From Longimicrobium sp. (lineage in GTDB: Bacteria; Gemmatimonadota; Gemmatimonadetes; Longimicrobiales; Longimicrobiaceae), in contig DASVQP010000029.1 of NCBI GenBank assembly GCA_036389135.1, positions 124,001 to 188,000 on the forward strand: a stretch of DNA of 64,000 nt, read 5' to 3'. The translations under genes and the position numbers were made by a program. Under the pieces are notes generated by a model. That model did no database searches. It saw only the letters and a program-made list of their open reading frames with translations, and was not told where the DNA came from. Of this stretch, positions 31,501 to 40,600 are shown piece after piece (positions within the stretch are counted from its first letter, which is position 1; each line of letters starts with the position of its first letter).

Positions 31501-31705
31501 CATCCACCCGCAGCTCCGCCCCGGCGATGGGCCTGACCCCCGCCATCTTCGCCGCCAGCGCGAAGCGGATGATCCCTCCCAGATCGGCCGCATCGCACAG
31601 CGCGAGCGAGGAGAACCCCAGCTCCGCCGCGCGCTCGGCGAGCGTCTCGGGCGCCACTGCTCCGTCGCCGAAGGAGAAGGCGGAGCGGGCGCGGAGCTCG
31701 ACGAA
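28586..31705 (-). CDS. dnaE2: Error-prone DNA polymerase III alpha subunit DnaE2
   Basis: About 1040 residues. The N-terminal PHP domain starts FVELRARSAFSFGDGAVAPE. The polymerase core has GRGSAANSAVAYCLSITAVDP and ADGGTEAPDIDVDFEADRREEV (catalytic aspartates), and the C-terminal OB-fold is present (THVLVAGLVVARQHPSTSKG). Together with ImuA and ImuB it carries out mutagenic translesion synthesis after DNA damage. No clear ATG or GTG lies right before the conserved start: the frame runs upstream through GGAATGGG repeats, so I give the first conserved residue. A GTG or ATG within 150 nt upstream, or an ATT, would fit. It lies last in an imuA-imuB-dnaE2 cassette. Confidence 0.9.
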   Translation of the reverse strand, partial: FVELRARSAFSFGDGAVAPETLAERAAELGFSSLALCDAADLGGIIRFALAAKMAGVRPIAGAELRVDGHPVGLLARDEVGFRNLSALVSHARLENGRGEAGVSFEVLAERSGGVHVLTGPATGPIGARILEQRPEEARYELARWRGVFGDRLAVEVQRHHVSGAEGALVDALIETAERARVPWVVTNEPRYLDAEGRRVHDLQTALRHGVDYDTALRRGLLLPNGEWRLKGPAEMARLWQGREAGLEESARIAEQCNFDLRWLRPPLPRFDLPEGHTDDSFLAEKVLEGAIERWGGIDEKQQRQIEHELRVIEKLGFSGFFLIMWDAVRFARRRGILCQGRGSAANSAVAYCLSITAVDPVRHGLLFERFLSEARADGGTEAPDIDVDFEADRREEVLNYVYERYSRQHAAITAVTQMYSAPTAIQDMMRALGYPAEQAFRLSKRLHWAGPAEGADALAGELGQEQGFDAASPRGRALIAAVRAVEGLPRMRSTHPGGFVLSSRPLGEALAIERTTMGRTILQFDKDDLDAAGVPKFDFLGLGGLTAVRIAFDQIERRTGVRPLMYDLPQDDPETFRMISRGDTLGTFQIESRAQIQSIVQTRPERIYDIVVQVALIRPGPIVAHFVKPYTRRRRGVEEVTFPHPDLEPILARTQGIPIFQEQAMAISMALGGYTAMEADELRRTMGNSRKAARLRVQIERLRERMKERGIDAEVAERITEDMRIFANYGFPESHAWSFGLIAYATAYLKAHHPAEFLVGLLNAQPMGFYSPATLVHDAMRHGVEVRAPCLRDGDWDATLEETADPAKPAVRVGWRQIRGMGARAREALREARAEGSFRSIEDLVRRTGFGRADALHLARAGALEAWEPGRHAAAWEALRAAADTLPLAPAHRLPFRARELEGSERIFLDYLATGVSVAGHPVQHLRPRLNRLGAHSSADLHRARPGTHVLVAGLVVARQHPSTSKGTVFVLLEDEWGFINVIVPPALFLEHKEVVKHSPFLLVEGKFEHQGPVLNVVGRRFKRMEAGPLAHTSHDFR

Positions 31706-31902
31706 ATTGGGGAATGGGGAATGGGGAATGGGGAATGGTTGAACGGCACCGTGCGCATGGATCTGCGCCGGTGCGCCAGCCGCGGAGCCGGCTTCGGCGT
31801 TGCGCGACGGCGGCAGCAGGGTGAGCCCGCCGCGCACTACGGCACCCTCCGCCGCGCCTCCCATTCCCGATTCCCCATTCCCCATTCCCCGCAGTCCCCC
31901 CA

Positions 31903-33216
31903 TCAGTCCCACCACCCGTGCAGAAACCACCCCTCCTCCAGCGCGTCGCGGAACAGCCACACCAGCCGGCCGTCGTCCGTGGCGCAGCGGAAGTACTCGC
32001 GCGCAAAGGGGCGCTCGCCCGTGTGGCCGCCCGAGACGCGGTCCGGGCCCGCGGCCTCGGCCACGGTGCACCAGACGCCGCCGTCGCGCAGGCGCGCGGG
32101 GAAAGCGTGGTCGCGGCGCGGGCGCGCCTCCACGCGCACCGGGCGCGGCTCCGGGAGCAGCTGCAGCGTGAGGCCGGCGAGGGCGGGTGCGGCGCGCGCG
32201 GCCGATACCTCCTCGGGAGCCAGGGGGCGCCACGCCGTGCGCGCGTCCGCCAGCGGGTGCGCGCAGACGTCGGGCGCCACCAGCAGGGCACCGTGCGCGT
32301 CGGCCAGGCGCGCCACCGTCTCCTCCACCGGCGCGGCGGTGGCGAAGCCGCGGTCGAAGAGGTCGCCCTGCGTGGCGGAGGCTGGCTCCTGCCCCTCCAC
32401 CCGCAGCGAAACGCCCACCGCCGCGTCGGGAAGGGCGAGGCGCTCCAGCTCGCCGCGCACGCGGGCGGACCACGCGTCGCGCTCGGCGGTGGGGCGCGCG
32501 GTGCGCAGGACCCGCGTCACCGTGCCCCCGCCCGAGAGGGGGAGCTCCAGCACCATGCGCCGCGCCCGCTCGCCGCGATCTTTCAACGTGGCGCACACGC
32601 TGGCCAGCGCGCCGTGTGCGGCGAAGGCCAGCCGCGCCGCGTCGGTGATGGCGTAGTCCAGGAAGTCGATGGCCGCGTGCGGCGCCTCCGCGGGGATGGG
32701 GCGGAAGAGGAGGCGGGGGTCGTCGCCGCGCGACAGCCGCCAGAGGCGCGCGCCTTCCGCGCCGAAGCGCACCTCCGCCGCCTCGCGCGGAAGGGCGGCC
32801 AGATCGCCGCAGCGGCGGACCCCCGCGCCCTCCAGCAGCGCGCGCGTGCGCGGGTCGGGGGCCAGCACGTCCAGCCCCATGGCGGCCAGGAAGTCGCGCT
32901 CGCACCCGGCGCGCACCGCCGTCACGGGGTCGCCGCCGTGGCGGGCGGCGGCCTCGGCGGCCACGGGAACGCCGGCCACCCCCGCCCGCGCCCCCACCCC
33001 CAGCGCGCCGGCGCGCGCCAGCAGCGACGCCGCCAGCGCGGCGGCATCCAGCCCGCGGCCGTCGGCCCACACCACACCAGCCCCCACCGCCACGCGCGGG
33101 GCGGCCTCCATCAGCGAAGCCCCCACTTCAGCGAGCGGCGCCCCGGCGGTCTCCCAGGCCGGGCTCCAAAGACAGACGAACGTCACGCGCAGCCACGGGC
33201 AGCTCCACCTCCGCAT
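31903..33216 (-). CDS. imuB: ImuB-like Y-family polymerase homologue
   Basis: About 437 residues starting MRRWSCPWLRVTFVCLW. It resembles ImuB: LLEGAGVRRCGDLAALP is the helix-hairpin-helix of the thumb, FRPIPAEAPHAAIDFLDYAI and RRMVLELPLSGGGTVTRVLRTARPT belong to the little-finger region, and the tail carries PFAREYFRCATDDGRLVWLFRD. Catalytic acidic residues of active Y-family polymerases are not seen at the N-terminus, as is usual in ImuB, which acts as an adaptor for DnaE2 and the sliding clamp. The start overlaps the end of imuA by about 89 nt. Confidence 0.83.
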   Translation of the reverse strand: MRRWSCPWLRVTFVCLWSPAWETAGAPLAEVGASLMEAAPRVAVGAGVVWADGRGLDAAALAASLLARAGALGVGARAGVAGVPVAAEAAARHGGDPVTAVRAGCERDFLAAMGLDVLAPDPRTRALLEGAGVRRCGDLAALPREAAEVRFGAEGARLWRLSRGDDPRLLFRPIPAEAPHAAIDFLDYAITDAARLAFAAHGALASVCATLKDRGERARRMVLELPLSGGGTVTRVLRTARPTAERDAWSARVRGELERLALPDAAVGVSLRVEGQEPASATQGDLFDRGFATAAPVEETVARLADAHGALLVAPDVCAHPLADARTAWRPLAPEEVSAARAAPALAGLTLQLLPEPRPVRVEARPRRDHAFPARLRDGGVWCTVAEAAGPDRVSGGHTGERPFAREYFRCATDDGRLVWLFRDALEEGWFLHGWWD

Positions 33217-33820
33217 CCCGGCTCCAGCCGAGCGCGGTCGCGCGCAAGCGCACTCCCACCGCATCCACCTCCACCGCCTCCCCCAGCGCGTCGCGCCGCC
33301 AGCGCACCCCGCCGGGGGGAACCCACGACGACACCTTGACCGCCGCCATCCACCCGTCGCCCGACCCCGCCTCCACGAAGGTGGCCCCGCCCTCGCGCGC
33401 CACGTGCACCAGCCGCACGCGGTCGGTGCCGGTGGTGGCGGCGCCGGCCAGCACCACCACCCCGAACCCCCCGCAGCGCAGGAGCTCCTCGGCGCAGAGG
33501 AGGGCGTCGGCGGGCTTCTCCGTCCTCACCAGCGAGATCCCGCCCCACTCCGCCTCGCCGGATGTAGTGCGCGCGGCGTCGACCCACGCGGCGCGCTCCC
33601 CCCGCTCCAGCGCCGCGGCGCACACCCCGCGCAGCACGGCCGTGGCTCCGGGCCCGTTCCAGACGGAGAGCCTTCCGCGCGGGAGGCCGCCGCCGGGGAG
33701 CGCCGCGTCCAGCGCCGTCCACCCCGTCGCCATCGCCCGGGCGGTGCGGAACGCCACCGGCATGGCGCCGGGGAAGCGTTCCTCCAGTGTGCGCCGCAGC
33801 GCGGCGACCTGTGCCGACAT
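33128..33820 (-). CDS. imuA: ImuA-like RecA-fold protein
   Basis: 230 residues with a degenerate RecA-like core. It begins MSAQVAALRRTLEERFPGAMP, and TGWTALDAALPGGGLPRGRLSVWNGPG matches the beginning of the RecA fold, but the Walker A lysine is replaced (WNGPGATAV). ImuA assists ImuB and DnaE2 and binds RecA in systems studied elsewhere. It is the first gene of the cassette; the SOS operator expected upstream was not recognisable. The last 89 nt overlap imuB. Confidence 0.8.
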   Translation of the reverse strand: MSAQVAALRRTLEERFPGAMPVAFRTARAMATGWTALDAALPGGGLPRGRLSVWNGPGATAVLRGVCAAALERGERAAWVDAARTTSGEAEWGGISLVRTEKPADALLCAEELLRCGGFGVVVLAGAATTGTDRVRLVHVAREGGATFVEAGSGDGWMAAVKVSSWVPPGGVRWRRDALGEAVEVDAVGVRLRATALGWSRDAEVELPVAARDVRLSLEPGLGDRRGAAR

Positions 33821-34043
33821 GGCTCATCCGGGAGCGAGGGTGGACTGTCCGGACGCGACCGGGTATTGCAAGACTAAAACCGAAGAAAAGCCGCATCAAG
33901 GCTCAGCGCGCAATGGGTACAGAGTGAACACATCTGCGGCCAGTGCAATCACTTGCTGTGCAACGCGCTGGCTCAATGCGTCCGCTGTTACGCGGCAATG
34001 TGGACGGTTCCGCGAATATTTTCGCAGTGGACAAAAAAGCGCC

Positions 34044-34171
34044 TCACGCGGAGACGCGGAGGCGCGGGGAACCGCAACTGCGGGCTCACACAGAGACACA
34101 GAGGGACAGAGAGAAAAGCACGAAAGGTTTCCTCCGTGGCTTGCAGTTCCCTCTGCGGCCTCCGTGTAATG
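34044..34171. repeat. 'CACAGAGG' intergenic repeat, copy 5
   Basis: CTCACGCGGAGACGCGGAGGCGCGG then CTCACACAGAGACACAGAGG at the left, with CCTCCGTGGC and CCTCTGCGGCCTCCGTGTA at the right, reproduce the nested palindrome in a degenerate form. It fills part of the gap between imuA and a gene fragment. Confidence 0.65.
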
Positions 34172-34330
34172 CCGTTTTTTGTTGTTATCTCCGCGCTCAC
34201 GGAGCGGAGCAGTGGTGTCCCGAACAGTGTGGTCCCGCAACCCGCGGGGCCGCGCCCGCTTGCTTTGCGTCAGCCGCCGCACCCGAAAGGCTCAGTGCCC
34301 CGCGGTCACGGCGCTATCACGCTTAGGTAC

Positions 34331-34552
34331 ATGGAAGGCCACCCGAACGGGCACCCGCTCCAGGGGCATGTGGCGCAGATCGTACTTGCGGCGGCAGAGT
34401 ACTACGCAGAGGGTCTTTCGCTCCCGCAGGTGCGGATCGAGGACCCCGCCCCGGGCGTCGAGACATTGTACCGCAATCTTGGGTTTACGCTTGCGCACCG
34501 AGAGGGTGTGGTCCGATACTTGGTGAAGGACCTCCCGAACAATTGGAGATGA
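34331..34552 (+). pseudogene. Probable 5'-truncated acetyltransferase-like fragment
   Basis: MEGHPNGHPLQGHVAQIV and PAPGVETLYRNLGFTLAHRE resemble the last third of GNAT-type acetyltransferases (a final helix and LYRNLGF strand). The frame is open upstream (HGAITLRYMEG...) but the first acetyl-CoA-binding part is missing. It stops 1 nt before the next small ORF. A genuine 73-residue protein is possible; a decayed gene is more likely. Confidence 0.45.
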
Positions 34553-34553
34553 G

Positions 34554-34751
34554 ATGTCCACGAACCCATTCCGAGCCGCCGATACGACGGGGGAAGTGCA
34601 CAAGGGTGCCCGCAAGCGCATGCTGGCCGCCCGGAATCGCGTCCGCCGCTACTTCTCGCCCGAGGCGATCACGGAACCCGATCCCGACGAGGCCGAGGTC
34701 ATCGGCCAGCGCAACGTAATCGCAGACGGCAAGGCCGCGGGCGGGCGCTGA
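34554..34751 (+). CDS. Hypothetical 65-residue basic protein
   Basis: MSTNPFRAADTTGEVHKGARKRMLAARNRVRRYFSPEAIT... A short basic N-terminal half and acidic C-terminal half without a recognisable family. It starts one nt after the stop of the preceding fragment, as in a two-gene unit, and is followed by a strong terminator. If the upstream gene is a remnant, this may be its surviving partner. Confidence 0.55.
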   Translation: MSTNPFRAADTTGEVHKGARKRMLAARNRVRRYFSPEAITEPDPDEAEVIGQRNVIADGKAAGGR

Positions 34752-34777
34752 TCCGCGATGCACAGACGCAGAGATTC

Positions 34778-34806
34778 GGGGGTGGCTCCACTGAGGAGCC
34801 ACCCCC
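34778..34806. terminator. Bidirectional terminator hairpin
   Basis: A perfect 12-bp stem (GGGGGTGGCTCC with GGAGCCACCCCC, loop ACTGA) lies between the convergent 65-residue and MarR-type genes and can serve both. Confidence 0.75.
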
Positions 34807-34828
34807 GCTCTCATACGCCCTCGTCGTA

Positions 34829-35269
34829 TCACCCGCCGCCGCGGAGCACCCGCTCCAGCAGCTCCGCCGCGCGCTCCAGCGCCGCCAGCTCCTCCGCATC
34901 CAGCACGCCCAGCCGCGCGGTGAGGGAAGCCACGCGGCGCGCCCGGCCCTCGCGCAGCACGCGCTCGCCCTCGGGGGTGGGGTAGACCCAGGTGACGCGG
35001 CGGTCCAGGGGGTCGAGCTCGCGGGTGGCGAGGCCGGCTTCCTCCAGCTTGCGGACGGTGCGGGTCAGGGAGGGGGGCTGCACCTGCTCGGCCGCCGCCA
35101 GCTCCCCCAGCGTCTTCGCGCCGCCGAACACGAGCACCGACAGGGCGGAGAGGAGCGGCGCCGACACTCCGAGGGCATCATCCTCCCTGCGGAGCTGGCG
35201 CAGGAGGTGGATGCTTGCCGAGTGCAGCCGGTCGGCGACGTGCTCGGGGGCGGGTGGTCGATTCGTCAT
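34829..35269 (-). CDS. MarR-family transcriptional regulator
   Basis: 146 residues. TLGELAAAEQVQPPSLTRTVRKLEEAGLA is the winged-helix recognition region; DRRVTWVYPTPEGERVLREGR is the characteristic wing of MarR proteins. The frame stays open far upstream, but MTNRPPAPEHVADRLHSASI is the normal N-terminal dimerisation helix start. The gene is divergent from a VOC-family gene. The 81-bp gap holds a palindrome, so it probably represses itself and the VOC gene in response to a small molecule. Confidence 0.88.
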   Translation of the reverse strand: MTNRPPAPEHVADRLHSASIHLLRQLRREDDALGVSAPLLSALSVLVFGGAKTLGELAAAEQVQPPSLTRTVRKLEEAGLATRELDPLDRRVTWVYPTPEGERVLREGRARRVASLTARLGVLDAEELAALERAAELLERVLRGGG

Positions 35270-35277
35270 CCTTGCCA

Positions 35278-35298
35278 ATTTAGTTAGCGGGGCTAAAT
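35278..35298. promoter_or_regulatory. Candidate MarR operator palindrome
   Basis: ATTTAG and CTAAAT form perfect 6-bp arms separated by 9 bp, in the 81-bp gap between the divergent MarR and VOC genes. The site is AT-rich against the GC-rich background. It is a likely binding site and may overlap the promoters. Confidence 0.55.
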
Positions 35299-35350
35299 AT
35301 TCAAGGAAGACGATCCGCGAAGCATCCACGTCCAAAAGCGAGGTCCCCCT

Positions 35351-35734
35351 ATGAGTACCGCCGCACCGCTGAGCATCACCGGAGTCGGCCAGGTGGCCAT
35401 CAACGTGCGCGACGTGCAGCGGGCGGTGGAGTTCTACCGCGACGTTCTTGGGCTGCGCCTCCTGTTCCAGATCCCCAACAGCGCCTTCTTCGACTGCGGC
35501 GGCCTGCGCCTCATGCTGGGCACGGCCGAGAAGCCGGAGTTCGACCACCCCGCATCGATCCTCTACTACAAGGTCGACGACATCCACGCGGCCTACGCAT
35601 CGCTTCAGGCCGCCGGCGCGGACACCGTGGATGCGCCGCACCTGGTTGCGCGCATGCCTGACCACGAGCTGTGGATGTTCTTCGTCCGCGACCCCGAAGG
35701 CAACCACCTGGGGTTGATGAGCGAAGTGCGGTAG
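35351..35734 (+). CDS. VOC (glyoxalase/bleomycin-resistance) family protein
   Basis: 127 residues. GVGQVAINVRDVQRAVEFYRDVLGLRLLFQI begins the first beta-alpha-beta-beta module of the vicinal oxygen chelate fold; PHLVARMPDHELWMFFVRDPEGNHLGLMSE is the typical ending with a metal-binding Glu/His. Possible activities are lactoyl-glutathione lyase, fosfomycin or bleomycin resistance, or dioxygenase; not decidable. Divergent from MarR, which probably controls it. Confidence 0.85.
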   Translation: MSTAAPLSITGVGQVAINVRDVQRAVEFYRDVLGLRLLFQIPNSAFFDCGGLRLMLGTAEKPEFDHPASILYYKVDDIHAAYASLQAAGADTVDAPHLVARMPDHELWMFFVRDPEGNHLGLMSEVR

Positions 35735-35823
35735 AGCGTCCGCACAAACCAAACGCGGTCCCGGCGCGTCGAAGCTGATGAGAGGTGCAGCCCGCCCCCA
35801 CGCTTCGACCCGCCGATACCCCA

Positions 35824-37170
35824 ATGCGCTCCCTCGTACTGCTCCTCCTGGCCGCCGCGGCGGCGTGTGCCCCGCGTCCGCTCGCGCCCCTCGACGCCGA
35901 TGCGGCGCCCACGCTGGCCATCGTCGGCGCGTCGGTGCTCCCGATGGACGGCCCCGGCGAGCGCGTGCTGGAGAACCAGACGGTGTTCGTGCGAGCCGCC
36001 CGCATCGTGCAGGTGGGCCCGGCCGGGCGGATGCGCGTGCCGACGGGCGCGCAGCGCGTGGATGGACGCGGAAAGTGGATCATCCCCGGCCTCGTGGACA
36101 TGCACGTCCACATCAACCGGCCGGCCGAGGGCGGAGAGCGCGACCTGCCGCTGTACCTGGCGAACGGCGTGACCACCGTGCGCAACATGCGCGGCACGGC
36201 GGACCACCTGACGCTCCGCGCACGTGTGCAGAGCGGCGCGCTGCCCGGCCCCACGATCTACACGGCCGGCGAGTACGTGGACCGCTACCCCCAGGACACC
36301 CCGGTCGAGCGGATCGTCTTCGAGCAGAAGGCAGACGGCTACGACATCATCAAGATCCACGACCAGGGATTCCCGCGGGCCCGCTACGAGGCGCTCGCGC
36401 GGGCCGCCCGCGCGCAGGGGATGCCGCTCGTCGGCCACGTGCCGCGCGAGGCCGGCGTGGAGACCGCCGCCCGCGAGGGGCACCAGACGATGGAGCACGT
36501 GGAGGACCTGATGCAGGTCTTCTTCTCGATGCAGCTGGACACGGCGCGGTTCCCGGCGCTGGTCTCCGCGTTGCGCGGATCGCGGACGTGCGTGGTCCCG
36601 ACGCTGGTCGTCTTCAACTACGTGGTGCGGCACGCCGACGAGTTCCCCCAGCTCGCGAATCTCATGGCGCGGCTCGAGCTGCGCTACGTGCGCCCGGCGC
36701 TGCGCGGCCGCTGGAGCCCCGAAATCAACAGCTACGTCACCCGCATGCGGCAGCGCGCCACCGAAGTCCCCGCGATGGCCGCGCGCAATCGCGAGCAGCT
36801 CGATTTCATGCGCGCGATGACGGGGGCGCTGCACCACGGCGGCATTCCGCTGGCGGCGGGCTCGGATGCGGGAATCCCCTTCACCCTCCCCGGCTACTCG
36901 CTCGTCGAGGAGCTCCACTTCCTCCACGGCGCCGGCCTCACGCGTTATCAGACCCTTCGCGCCGCCACCCGCACCGCCGCCGAGTGCATGGGCAAGGCGG
37001 ACGAATTCGGCGCCATCACCCCTGGCCTGCGCGCCGACCTGCTCCTCCTCGACCGCGACCCCCGCGCCGACCTCTCCGCCGTCGCCGACCCCGCCGGCGT
37101 GCTGGTGCGCGGCCAATGGCTCCCCCGCGCCGAGCTTCGCCGCCTCCTGGAATCCGTAGCTCAGCCCTGA
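35824..37170 (+). CDS. Amidohydrolase family lipoprotein, second copy
   Basis: 448 residues. MRSLVLLLLAAAAAC is a lipoprotein signal. IIPGLVDMHVHI contains the HxH ligands, PLVGHVPREAGVE and MEHVEDLMQ supply further metal-site His residues, and AGSDAGIPF the catalytic Asp. It is related to the gene at 14608-16047 and probably hydrolyses a cyclic amide or peptide in the periplasm. The ATG at 35824 is chosen over 35785 because the signal peptide starts there. It starts 89 bp after the VOC gene on the same strand. Confidence 0.87.
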   Translation: MRSLVLLLLAAAAACAPRPLAPLDADAAPTLAIVGASVLPMDGPGERVLENQTVFVRAARIVQVGPAGRMRVPTGAQRVDGRGKWIIPGLVDMHVHINRPAEGGERDLPLYLANGVTTVRNMRGTADHLTLRARVQSGALPGPTIYTAGEYVDRYPQDTPVERIVFEQKADGYDIIKIHDQGFPRARYEALARAARAQGMPLVGHVPREAGVETAAREGHQTMEHVEDLMQVFFSMQLDTARFPALVSALRGSRTCVVPTLVVFNYVVRHADEFPQLANLMARLELRYVRPALRGRWSPEINSYVTRMRQRATEVPAMAARNREQLDFMRAMTGALHHGGIPLAAGSDAGIPFTLPGYSLVEELHFLHGAGLTRYQTLRAATRTAAECMGKADEFGAITPGLRADLLLLDRDPRADLSAVADPAGVLVRGQWLPRAELRRLLESVAQP

Positions 37171-37613
37171 ACGCACCCAGCGAATCCTTCCCCCGACACG
37201 CCAACGGCCGACGGATCCACGCTCCCGCGCGGGATTCCAAGACGGTGTGCGATCTTCCCGTATTCCGGCCGGCGATCCATACCGAACGCCCAACTCCCTC
37301 GGCACTCCGCGGCTCCCTGGGTGCAACTCGCGAGGGCAGAATTCCGACGGTCTCGCGGTGGGTTCAAGTGAAAGAAGGTATGGCAACATTATTGTAGGCC
37401 GGGAGCCGGATGGGAACCGCCACCCTATGGCTGCAGGGCAGCGGCGGGGGCATCGATGGCTGGTCGGAGGAACTCTGAGCAACGCGTTTGCTCTGCGGGC
37501 CCCACGCCCCATATAGTGATTGGCACGAACCGTTGCCGCCCCGTCCCTAACGCGCGGCCTCAAGGTTCCCCTTTTGGGTTCGGGAGGCCGACCTGTCGCC
37601 GGAATGGTATGGC
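37171..37613. other. Intergenic stretch before the STAND island, no gene seen
   Basis: About 440 bp without a convincing frame. Base composition changes from very GC-rich to noticeably AT-richer toward the right, where the island starts. No terminator hairpin, repeat family member or tRNA end is visible, so an integration boundary cannot be placed. Confidence 0.4.
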
Positions 37614-40600
37614 ATGGGAAGGGCTAAGACCCCGACAGAATACGGACGAAGCATGATGCCGATGGAAACCCAGCAGGTACTCAGACGCGTGATCGCCTTC
37701 GCGACCGGATGGGGCTCTGATTTCGGAGGCATCAACGTATTCAGCACCCGGTTCCTTGAGCAGATGGCGTTCGCCTGCAAGGAACAGGTCACCGTGGTGT
37801 GCGTGGTTCCCACGCTTCCGTCCGAGCACGAGACCGCACGTGACGTGAAGCTGGTGCAGCTACCCTATCCGCCCGTTGGAGGCAAGTTGGACGCAGCTCA
37901 TGCACGAGCCGCCGTTGAAGCGCTGGCGTCAGAGGGAATCTCCCTCGATGCTGAAGGCCTCGTCTGGCTCGGGCATGATCGTATCACGGGCGAGATCGCC
38001 TTAGAGGCTAGGGCCATCGTTGGTGGCGGTCGCACGGCCCTGATCCACCACATGAGCTACGAGCATTACGAGGCCTACGCGGAACGTTCCGAGATTGCGA
38101 ACGTCAAAGGAGAGTTGCAAAGAAAGCTGTTTGCGGAGGCGGACGTGCGCATGGCGGTCGGTCCTCTGCTCCGGGACGCGCTCGAGGACCTCGTCCCCAA
38201 CACTCCCGTCACGATGCTGGTGCCGGGGTTGGACGAACTTGCGTTCTTTCCCGCACCGAAGCGGTTCGTCGCGTTCATGAGCGGAAGATTTAGCGCGGAC
38301 GCGGCAAAAATCAAGCAGGGACACCTAGGGGTAGCCGCTTTCGCTGAGGCGCATCGACGCGCCTCGTCCGAACCCCTGCTTCCTGAACTGTTGAAGAACC
38401 AGCCACAGTTGATCATGCGAGGGGTCGATATCGAGCCGGAGCGGCCGCCGACCTCGGCTACGGACGTCGAATACTGGGCGGAGTTTGCCGAAGCGTACGC
38501 GGATCGTGTGGTCACGATACACGCTCTTCCTTACACCACCCGTCGGAAAGACCTCCTTGATCAGCTCGCCAGAGCCACCGTAGCGCTCATGCCCTCGTGG
38601 CATGAGGGGTTCGGCCTTGCCGGCTGGGAGGCTGTGGCGGCGGGCGTTCCACTGATTGTGAGCAAGCAAAGCGGGCTTTTTCGCTTCCTCGAAGAGGAGA
38701 GCGCCGGAGGTTGGCTCAATTGGGTGTACCCTGTGGACGTGCAGGGCAGCTTGAAGGAGCCCTTCTTCCACGCGAATGACCTCAACAATGTCAGCGAACG
38801 CCTGATCGAAATCGCCAGGGATCCTGACGCGGCCCGCAGCAAGGCCGCCCGGCTTCGCGAAGCACTATCCGCGTACACGTGGAAACGCTGTGTCGACTCG
38901 GCGCTGGAGGGACTCGGATGGGCTAACGTCGAGGTTCCAATCGCGGAAAACAATTCCTCGACCGCGGCTCTCGTCGAAGCGACAGCCACGCCCGCGCCGA
39001 GCACCTCACCGCTTGACCTTCCCCAATCCCGTTGGCAGCCGGGCAGCGGACTGGCGGACAGTCAGCTGCTACGAGCGGAAGAGGCCGCGGTGGCATTTGA
39101 CCCAGCACGTGAACCGGACGTTGGGCAGCTGGTCGACTGGGCGCACAATCCCGAGTATCCGCAGGCGCTCCGCCTCCTCACCGCAAGCGGGGGCGCGGGG
39201 AAAACCCGGCTCGCGCTGGAGCTGTGCGCGCGGATGACGAATCGGGGGTGGCATTGTGGCATGTTGCGCTCTGATATCGGGCCAGCCAACGCCGCGAATG
39301 CCTGGCTCGACTTGGCGGCACGTAACCAGCCCGTCCTGGCGGTGTTCGACTACGCCGAGACGAGGCAGGAGACGCTGCTCGCATTTCTCCGGGCCATGTT
39401 GAATGCTCGTCGCACGAAGGTTGTGTCGCCGGTACGCATCCTCCTCCTGGCACGCGACGGGGGCGAGTGGTGGGACCGGCTTTCGTCTCGTGATTCGACC
39501 GTGGAGCCATTCCTAGGCGGGTATGCGACCTCGGGGCCCGTCGCGCTTCTCCCGCTCCACCGAGAGAAGGAGGCTCGCGGTTTAGCGTTCCAGGCGGCTC
39601 TGGACGCCTACGCGACCAGGATGGGCATCGCGGAGATGCCGGATCTGAATGTGGATCTGTCGGGTGAACACTTCGAACGTCCACTGTACATCCAGATAGC
39701 CGCGTTGCTCGCCCTGCGCGGCGAGAGACCCGCGAGCGCAGAGGGATTGACCAAGGCGTTGCTCCACCACGAGCGCCGCTACTGGGCACGGCTCCTCCAG
39801 GAAGGCCTAGGTAGCACGAGCACGAAAGAGTTAGACGACCGACATGCGGCCGAGTTGATGACGCTCGCCACCCTCGCGGGCGGATTCATCCGTCCCGCGG
39901 ATGCACGAAAGGTGTGGGAGGCTTGGGATGGCTCCATCGGCCGTAACCTGACCGCTGGGGAACAGCGGTTGCTCTTCGAGCGCTTAGCTTCACTTTACCC
40001 GGGGCAGCAGGGATTGCAGCCGCTGCGGCCCGATCTCCTCGGCGAAGCATTGGTAGCCTACTCGTTGCTCCAGCGCAGTGGCGAGCGTCTGTTCGACGCA
40101 CTCCTGGACCCCGCCAGAGGCACTGCCCACCGTCGCGGCGCGCTCACCGTGGTCGCGCGTCTGAGCAATCATCGCCCGGACATCGAAAGCGCCGTGGTGC
40201 AGAGTCTCACCCGGAAATTTGTTCCATGCGCCACCGATCTGGTGAATGTCGCCACGCAAAGCGATAGCCTTTTGCCTAAGTGGGCGGAGCAGGCGTTCAC
40301 GCGCTTGTCGCCTCCGAGTCGTGCACAGGTCGTAGGTGTGCTGCTCCCGTTGATGAAAGATGAATCTGTACAACTGGCACAGTTGGCCTGCGCCGTGTCG
40401 GAAGCGGAGGTAGAGAAGATCAAAGTGAAGCTCCAGAGAAAGCCACAGGATTGGGAACTGCGTGCCGACCTGGCACGTGCATTGGTGAGGCTTTCGATCA
40501 AGTTGGCAAGAGCGGGCAGATCCGGACTCCTCCCTGGAAAGCAGAGCGTTCAACTGTCTGAAGAGCTAGCAAGTCAAAAACCGGGCAGGTTCGAACCTGA

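Noticed and set aside
33821-33900. LexA binding site upstream of imuA
   Set aside because: No CTG-N10-CAG, GAAC-N4-GTTC or GTTC-N7-GTTC pattern could be found.
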